DNA from: CAYLMG01 sp964464635
GTDB taxonomy: Bacteria > Planctomycetota > Phycisphaerae > Sedimentisphaerales > Anaerobacaceae
Assembly (NCBI GenBank): GCA_964464635.1
Contig: CAYXGT010000085.1
Location: forward strand, 1-11,344
Length of the DNA stretch: 11,344 nucleotides
Direction: 5' to 3'
The stretch's first letter is position 1; each line of letters begins with the position of its first letter. Both the position numbers and the translations under genes were made by a program. The notes beneath the pieces were generated by a model. That model worked only from the letters and a program-made list of their open reading frames with translations, was not told where the DNA came from and searched no databases. This document shows, one piece after another, positions 1 to 9,000 of the stretch.

Positions 1-3000
1 GCCTGACTTCAAGCGTCACCCTGCCGCGCTCATCGTAACCGTAAATAGTCGTATTTCCCAGCCGGTCGATTACCTCTTCGGTATGGTAAACCTTGTAATC
101 CTCGTACTGGTCGTCATTAACATTATGGATAATCTGTATCAGGTTGCCCCTTGCGTCGATTGTCCCCTTCAATCGGCCCTTATCATCATAGACATACTGA
201 ATCGGGCTAAGCCCGCGTTCATCTTCAATATCAGTGACAAAATGTTCTCCGGATTTGTGGGTTTCATCGTCATAAGCATAGGTCGTAATCTCATACTGCT
301 CATCTTCGGTAGCTGCATTTGCATCGACAAGTTTCTTTACCTTCACGAGATTGCCGTATATATCATATTCATACTCCAGGCTCGCAAACTCTGTATCTCC
401 CGGTGCAAATATTTTCGTAATAAAATCGGGGAACCGGCTGTCGTCACGAACTATTCCGATTGACTTTGTAGGCTGTTCAGCCCCCGCCTGATAGTGCTCT
501 ACAGATTCTGTTCTGGGTTTCTCACTGTCGGAATCATTGACATCGAAAACTATTTTATCCCCGGACGGTGTCAGGATATATGAAACATACGGCTTGCCGT
601 ACGATACGTAACTGTATAAAGGTACATCGCCACTTCCTTCAAAATATTCCCCCTCTATATTATGCTCGGTTTCACCGCCGCGTTTAATACGATATAAAGT
701 CCCATCCTCCAATTTGAGCCGGTATCCGGATACATCCTGCTGACTCAAATCCAAATAAACGGGCACACAAGGTGTATAACCACTCCAGAAAAATACCGAC
801 CCATAAGACTCATAACCCCTTACTGGAGCATATTCTAATATCTCCGCATCATAAGTTATCAGTTGTGCAGTAGTACCTTCCGGTGCGCTATACTCAAGGT
901 CCCATTCACCTGTATATCCAAGCCAATCCATTCCCCCTTCCAAGCTTGAAACAAAAGTAACACGCTGACCGTCGGGCAGTGTCAGCGTAACATCTCGGTC
1001 AAATTCATAAACGGGCTCATGAAGCTGGATATCCATATTTGCAAACGAATAGGTCCAGCCGTAACCAAAATCACCTTTTTTGTCCTTGCCGAAGCTGTCA
1101 TAAGTACGAACCACGCTGATTGGAATGCCCGCCACGGGTATAACCATATCCTGCTGTGAAAACTTCAGATTACCAATCTTCAGGTTATTGCTGATGGCAA
1201 TATCAGCATAGTCTGTTTTATTAAGGCCATTACAATTAACTTTAAGCTCCAAAGTATAGACGCCGTTCGGAACAGTTGTAAAATCAAGCTCGCCCAACAG
1301 TCCATAGCCGCCTTCATCGCCGACGTAACCTTTCCTGTAGCCTTGCTCATCCAGGCAGCCCGGCGTTATATTCATAGATAAACCTTCACCTTCGAGAATC
1401 ACTTTACAGCGCACATCTTCATTAAACATTGGATGATAAGCCTTGACGTACAAGTCATATAATCCTTCGGTTATCATTGTTTTTGCCGATGGTATCCCGT
1501 CCCCATCTACGTAAACTTTAAGAACATCATTAATTTCAGCAACCAAGGAATCCATCTGCATACCCAAAGCCACATCGAAGAAAACCGAAGCCTCTTCTTC
1601 ATTTGCTGTCAGCTTAGCCTCGTATGTCCCATTACCCGGTGAGCCTAAATCATTCAAATCTACCGTTATGGGAAACTGGTTCAGGCCGCTCTCTGTACTG
1701 TAATTAGTGTTGATGATGGTGAATGTCCAGTAAGGAGAAGATAGGAAATTTGCATCGAACGTAAGTGTTTGCTCAGGCTTCGTAATATAGTCTGGTGTCA
1801 CGGTAAAATTATAAATGGTGCAGTTATTCGTAAAGTTCACAGTATCGGTCGCAAAATCACCCGACCTGTTATAGGCCCCGGCTATCAAGGTATGCGAACC
1901 GGTATCAATCGAATGTGTATTGATTTTGTAATAAAGCACAATATTTTGCGGATTATCGTACGTGCCGCGCAAAACCTCAACATCATAAGGCTTCAACCTC
2001 TGGCCGTCCATCTCAAGATAATACAATGCAAGCTGTTCGTCCTCCACGGTTACTTTAACAACGAATTCTCCGCAATAGTCCCCGGAAACTTCCGGTGTCG
2101 TGTCTATATCTATCGAATTGACGTACCCGTCACCATCCACAAAATAATCCTTGACCGTTATAGCTACCGTGTCGCTGCCAAGGTCCCCCTGCCCGTTACA
2201 AACCTTTAAAGTAAGCTGATACGGCTCATCCAAAGCCTCGGTAAAGATTACATCGGGATTCAAAACATTCGCTGAAGGCTCGAAAAACACATTCGTCTCA
2301 TTCGGCAACGCAGTCCATTGATATACCAAATCATCCGAAGAATTTTTCACACGGGCGTCATAAAGAGGCAGCGCAACGAAGGGTATAGTCTCTTTAGGCC
2401 TGCCCGCATATACAACCGGATTTTGAACTTTAATTCTAAATGCCCCCGAACTGTTCACATCCAGGCTATCCGTCGCTTTCAGGGTCAGCCAGTAGGTATC
2501 TTCCCTATTAAAACTGACCGTCGGATTCAATATAGTCGTAGATGAAAAGTCACTCCCATAAAGTGGGTTACTCGTCCACAGGTAAGAGGAAACTATCCTG
2601 CCATCCATACACCAGACACTCGTCTTATCGAGTGACAATTCCTCTCCTGTCCGGATGACCTTTGGATAACTGCCGTGTACCACCACAGGCTCATCCGAAA
2701 CGACTATTATCCTGACAGTATCTTCCCCGATGAAATCCTGGCCGTACTTGACCTCAACCGTGTAATCATATATACCCGCCTCATCGAGAGTCGCCGTGGG
2801 CGATTGAATATTCGCATCGTTCAAATCCTCTGCCGGACTCCATTGATAGCTCAAGGAAGACGTGTCCCCGACGCCGGATACCAAAGCTGTTAAATCCACC
2901 GATACATCGTCATCAACCAGATACACGCAGTGCTCATCTTTGTATTTGTTTACATCAACTACAATCTTCGCATAAACGATATCCTGCGGACGATTAACCT

Positions 3001-6000
3001 TAACCTGAACATAATCCTGCCCGACAATCTGATTTCCATTTAAAAGCCGGCAGGCTATCGTGTATATTCCAAGCCGCTCGAACTTTGCCGTTGTATTAAA
3101 ATTTTCTGCATCACCAAAAATAACCGAATCCGTCAGCTCACTGTGCTCCGCCTCCATTAGCCACTGCACGCCGTTGCTGTCACCCTCACCAACTTCGTTA
3201 ACGCCCAAAATCACATTTTTATCGACCAGAAAACTAATCTCTTCAGGATTGCTTTGAGCATCAACATAAACTTCACTTCCGTCGAATGATTTGACACTTA
3301 CAGTCACCGTATCCATACCGATAACATCGCCGGCCTCATCTTTGACCTCGAATGCAAACGTATATTCACCGGCACTATAAAATATTGCTATTACTTCTTC
3401 TTCATTAACATCACCAATAAACTCGACTTCATCCGATGATGAATACCATTTAACGATTGTATCTCCCTGTGCTGACACATAGCCCGTAAGAGCTGCCCAC
3501 GCATAACCGTCCGAGTTGATAAATACCTGCTCATTAGCGTCCGCCTGGGCGGTCTGCGGTGAAAAATCAGCATCCGTCATCATTACGAGCACAACGTCCC
3601 TGCCGACTTCGTAACTATTGGCATCGAAAACTAAAAATTCAAATTTATAAACACCTGCTTCAGGCTCACCATCATCATTGATATCATTAAAGTCAATCCT
3701 CGTATGCGTCAGATTCTCTGTATTTACATCTACCAGCTCGTCATTGCCGTCAAAAATCCATCCATAACTGCAGCCGTTACAATCGCCTTCGACCCAGCCG
3801 GTCAGAAACGCCATATCCTGCGGCTTTGTAATCTGCACGTCCTCGCCCGCATAAACAATACCTCTCGCAGGCGGGTTGACCTTAACTTTGACAACGTCAA
3901 CACCGGTAATATCACTTTCCTGCGAATTCTCCTCTCTCGCTACAAGGCCGATTCTGTAAAGACCAGCCTCTGCAAAATCTGCAAAAGTCTGCAATGTCGA
4001 TGAAGTCTGCTCATCAAATTCAACATACTCCTGCAATTCCGCATCAGCAATCCATTCGAAACCCTCCGGCACGGCACTTGCAATCGAGCCGTTTAGATAC
4101 GCCCGGTTATCAGGCCACGTTATCTCATTATCCCAGCCTGCATCTGTAACAATATCATCGTAATCTACCGATATCCATAACTGCTGCTCGCCGAGATAAT
4201 TATCGTTAGCATCGTAAGCAACTGCTTTTATCCTGTATATCCCCAGCCCGTTGGCAAATGTCACCTCGCTTGTGTAGTCGCCTTCACTGTATGATTCCTT
4301 CGGATTGAAAACAGCACCGTCCGAGCAGTGCCACTCAATTTTGTGAGGTTCCCCGCCGGCAAAATTAGCCGCCGTTATCACCACCGTCTGACCGACATCA
4401 GCCTCATTCGGCTCACTCGTAAGCGTCATACCAAGATTAACTCTTACCCTGACAAAGTCCGCCCCCACAGCTCCCTCTTCGTCGCGAGCCTCGAGCTTAA
4501 ACAGATAATCGCCCACATCTGTAAACGTGAACGTTGGATTCAGTGCCGCCTGCTGAGCGTTAAATGAAAACCCGTCAGTCCCGTTTATACAGGACCATTG
4601 AACCGTCAGATTAGATATCGAGTTGTCTTTTACAATAACCGAAGCATCATCCATTCTAATCTGCGCAGTACCGTCGATGATGGAAATGGTTATTTCTTTA
4701 TCTTCGCCCGCATAGACCTGAACGGGTGAATATTCATCCGCGCCGATATCAACCCTTCTCCTTAAAATCCGCTGCTCTCCGTCAATATCAAAATTGTCAG
4801 CAAGACTCCAGAATGTGATGGATGGATAAAAATTGGTATCCCCCAAAGCAGGCGTGATGGTGATAGAATCATCATTCAAATTCACATCTGTAACAATTCG
4901 GAAATGATAATTATTGTAACTTTTCTGAAAGCGTATAACATCATTTTTATGAAAAATACTTGCGTTTCTTACAGAAATCGATGTTACTGTTGTCACTTCA
5001 CAATTATTATCCCAATACTGATTTGTTACTTTCCAGTTAATTACTTCCATCCCCTCAGTGGAGTTCGAATCTAATGCCGGCTCAAACGTAATCGTATTAT
5101 CGGTTACATCCTGAATTATCCTACGCGGTATCCCGTCATTGGCAATCTCAATAATATCATCCTCTAAAAATGCGTTCGAATCTTCTGCAAAAACCTCTGC
5201 TGCAACCACAATCTGCGTTTTCGTCTTAGGCTCGGTAGTCTCCGTAATGATTCTGTTACCGTTGTCTATACAGTCTGCAAAATCAGCCTTGATATGATAA
5301 TCATCGTTGGCAGAATCAACAAATGGGTCTGCCGATGAGCCGTCACCTACATAAGAATAACCTGCAACACAGTTATTGAGCTGCCCATTCTTGTTATCTC
5401 GGACAATACAATTCTTAATATCAATACCATACACACCGGTATTGCAATATACACCGTATCCAAAATAATCACCATATGGTCCAAGACCATTGCTTACAAT
5501 TGTATTGTTGTATATTTTTGCATTAATATTCTGAGCGGTATAAATACCATTACAACCATTTTTATAAATCCAGCAGTTCTCAATAATTATTAAGCTGTAA
5601 CCACCAGAAACGAATCTGATTCCATCACAATCATTGTTTATAATCTTACAGCCTCTTATTATCGGGGATGAAGACTCCGAATAGATTCCCGTGTCATTTT
5701 CACTGATATTACAATCCACGACCTGCAGCTTATCCCCTCCGCCGATACCGACAGAATACGCATAAATACCATACGAGTTATTTGTAATCCTGCAGTTGGA
5801 AACTGTAAGATTTACATACCCATCATAATCACAGCTTACACTCCTGCTTTTCGCCCCCTGAATTGTAAAACCATCGAGAATTACATCATTAGCCGCCACA
5901 ACAACATAATTGTTAAATCTATTAGCCTGCGAACCCAGTCCCGACAGAATCGTCTCATTGTTGGCATCTGCAAAATCCCGCTCGTCTATGCTTTTTTCCG

Positions 6001-9000
6001 TCCCCGCAAAACCGCCGTACAAATCCACGCCGTCAACCATCCAAAAAGACAGCGCCTCGAAACAGCCCGGTGAATACGTACCGCTGGCCACCCAAATCTC
6101 CTCTATGGCCCCACCGGCCTGTTCCGCATCATACAAGGCCTCCTGCAGCGTCTGATACGCACTCTCCCACGAAACACCATCGCCCCCTTCGGGTGCGTTA
6201 ACGTCAACGTACAGCCTTCTTGCCCACCAGTCAACTGTAGTTGCAACAGGCTCACTGTAAGCTATTCTGCTGTTACTTTCTATCCTGCAGTAATTAACAA
6301 TCTCTCCACCGCTATCCGCATCCTTATTTACCCTGACATCAACTTCAACCGTCCGTATAGAACCTTCCGATAAACTTCCCAGATACCAACTTACCTTCCG
6401 CGAAACCGGGTCATAGTATCCCTCTGGTGCATCGATAAAATCAACTCCCTTCGTTAATTTATCTTCGAGCCATATATTCTGGGCAGCATAATAAATATGA
6501 TACGTAATCTGGTATGTAATCTCATTTCTATACTCGTCAACGGGACTGACTAATGTCTCCCCATTCTCAATCAAAGCAGCCTTTATAACTGCCTTGTTAT
6601 CTCCCTGGTCAAAATCCATCTTGGTACTGTCTGCTATAATACTCCGTGGCCTACTTGATATTTCAAGTTCATCCTCATCGGAATCATAAACTGCTATATA
6701 GCTGTCTCCCTCCCAGGCATTATTATCTACCAATCCCTCATAAACTCTGATTTGCTCCTCAGTAGTTATCCAGACATGACCGGTATGCTCATCAAAACCA
6801 ATACCGTAGATATGCTTGTTTTCTCCTATATCTTTTGAAACTCTTCCACCACTTACGACAGCACCATTAGAATCATCTACTTTCGTTCTTGCCAAATCGC
6901 TTCTTTCCCAATCTGTCGTGTACAGATATGTACATTCACCATCATTATATACATCAATAAAATATGCATCATAATCGCCATACTCGTCCGTCTCAATTCT
7001 TCGTGCAATACTCCAGTCGTTTGTATCATAGCCATATACGACATCAGTTACACCTTCTGAATATTCTGCCGGTCCGCCAAATGTAACATACAATATGCCC
7101 GACTTATCATCAAAAGCAAGGTCTGTTCTTCTCAATTCACTAAAATTATCTTTAGCATCAATATCCAACAGCACTACGTCTTCAAAAATCAACCTCTCTT
7201 TATCAGCGTCCCAGTTATAAACAAAAAGATTGTGACTGTTAGTGGAAGTCGCAGTTCTATTCTCCAAAACATATAACTTAGGATTAGTCTTTGTATTATC
7301 AAATGCTATACCAGCTACATTATGTGAAGTTGGTATAAATTGTTTGGGGAGTTGTGTTTCGTCAAAAACGAATTTCCTTGATTTTTCGTTTATATAAATT
7401 ATCCCGGGACCACTATAAGTCGTATGGTTTGTATAAGACGATATAAAAAGATATCCACTTTCCGGGTCAAATGCCATATCACGTGTGTCATAATAAATCC
7501 CATTCACATAATCAGTAAAGATTAGCTCCTCATCGTATTCAATAATCTCTTCATCATCTTCAGGGTAATAACTTAAAAAACCAAGCCTTCTCGTATCATC
7601 AGTCGAGTCATATCTGGTTAATACAAAGACCTTTTCCCTGTGTTTCTCCTCTACCGGGTTATCGCTGTATATTGAGACCCAGATAGTATCAGATTTCGAA
7701 TTATTCGTTTCATCTGATATATCCTCGTCAACAGCCGTCAGCTCGAGCTTAAAGACGCCCGTCTCTGTAAAGGTAAACGTAGGATTCTCATATCCATACT
7801 GTTCGTTGAAATCTATCCCCGTCGAATTCGGGCTGTTAGCAGCGAGAGACCACTCGATATCCAGATGGTCGTAAGGTTTCGTAAGCTTCTTGGCGTTTGC
7901 ATCTTCGAAGTATATATCGACATAGCCGCCCTCCGGCAGAGCCGCTGTTTTAGTCGCACCCGCCTCAACTTTAAGGCTCGGCTCGACATAAATATAAACC
8001 TCATCACTGTCATCATCGAACTCATCAGAGACAAACATTGTAAAAATATAATCGCCGAGCTCCGTAAAAGTAATAACCGGCTTTTCCAACACAGGATTGA
8101 AGCTCGCCCCTCCGCTCGGCCCTTTCACCGTCCAGAATATACTCGGCTCATCGTTATCAAGGTCAACAGCACAGGCGTCACTCAATTGATAATCAACCTG
8201 GTCTCCGTTAAGAAATACGAACCAATCATCACCCGCATACGCCGTTGGCGGATGATTGGCCGTAGGGTCATAATTAACATCGATCACAGTAAAATCTTCA
8301 TTCGAATCATTCGTATCTGTTGCCCACAGTCTGAGTTTATATCGCCCCTCTTTATCGAACGTCGCCCTTGTCTCGAGCGAATTTACATCATCAATTTCAA
8401 CCGTTCCATCTCCCTCCAATGTCCCGACAAAAGACCACTGGCTGAATATCTGGCCGCAAGGAAGATCATCATCCTCGACAACTCCTTTCAAATCCACGTA
8501 GTTACAGTAAGGCAGTGTAATCGTCTCATACTCACCTGCTTCAACATACGGCCCGCTCTGAAAATCCTCTCCTTTTCGAACCGTTATCTTTATATCATCT
8601 GAAACCGAATCGACCTCATTTTCAGCCGTTATCCATAATATAAATTCCGCCGGTTCCTCATCCGCCATATTATTAACATCTACGGTTATCTCAATCACAG
8701 GATTCAGCGTATTCGGCTCGTCAATAAAATCCACCGTCCCTAAATGTTCGAGCTCGACCGTCCACAATACATCCGTCCCTTCCGGCAGGACATACGCCTC
8801 TGACAGCTCTACCTGCACCGGATTGCTTTCAATCGTAATATCGTTATCATCACCGGCGTAAACCTGCAGATGCACAATATCTATTGTCACTGTAGCTGTA
8901 TTCGAGCTCAATCCGTCCGAATCCTTGACCTTATACTGAAAATCATCGACCCCGTAATAATCTTCCGGCGGCTCGTACGTAAATGAGCCGTCCTCGTTAA

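Noticed and set aside
83..463. Plus-strand open frame of 126 codons
   Set aside because: It is antisense to the YD repeats of the RHS region. Its hydrophobic Ile/Val-rich product is an artefact of complementing Asp, Asn and Tyr codons, not a membrane protein.
1769..2209. Plus-strand open frame of 146 codons
   Set aside because: It is antisense to the Ig-like bridge and the last PKD unit, with no recognisable protein features. The smaller plus-strand frames at 2318-2545, 3704-4003, 9439-9936 and 10427-10822 are rejected for the same reason.
2147..4720. Regularly spaced repeats as a possible CRISPR array or DNA-level tandem repeat
   Set aside because: The ~290-bp periodicity exists only at protein-fold level. 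The nucleotide copies are strongly diverged, and there are no short identical repeats with spacers.
4808..5215. Possible insertion of a mobile element in the cap of beta-helix II
   Set aside because: The insert keeps the reading frame, has no transposase, terminal inverted repeats or target duplication that I can see, and encodes structured beta-type repeats.
7865..8602. Plus-strand open frame of 245 codons
   Set aside because: It lies entirely antisense to clear PKD-like domains of the giant frame. Its translation is rich in Ile and Arg, with no domain, plausible ribosome binding site or family resemblance. It is what the complement of acidic Asp/Glu/Asn codons produces.
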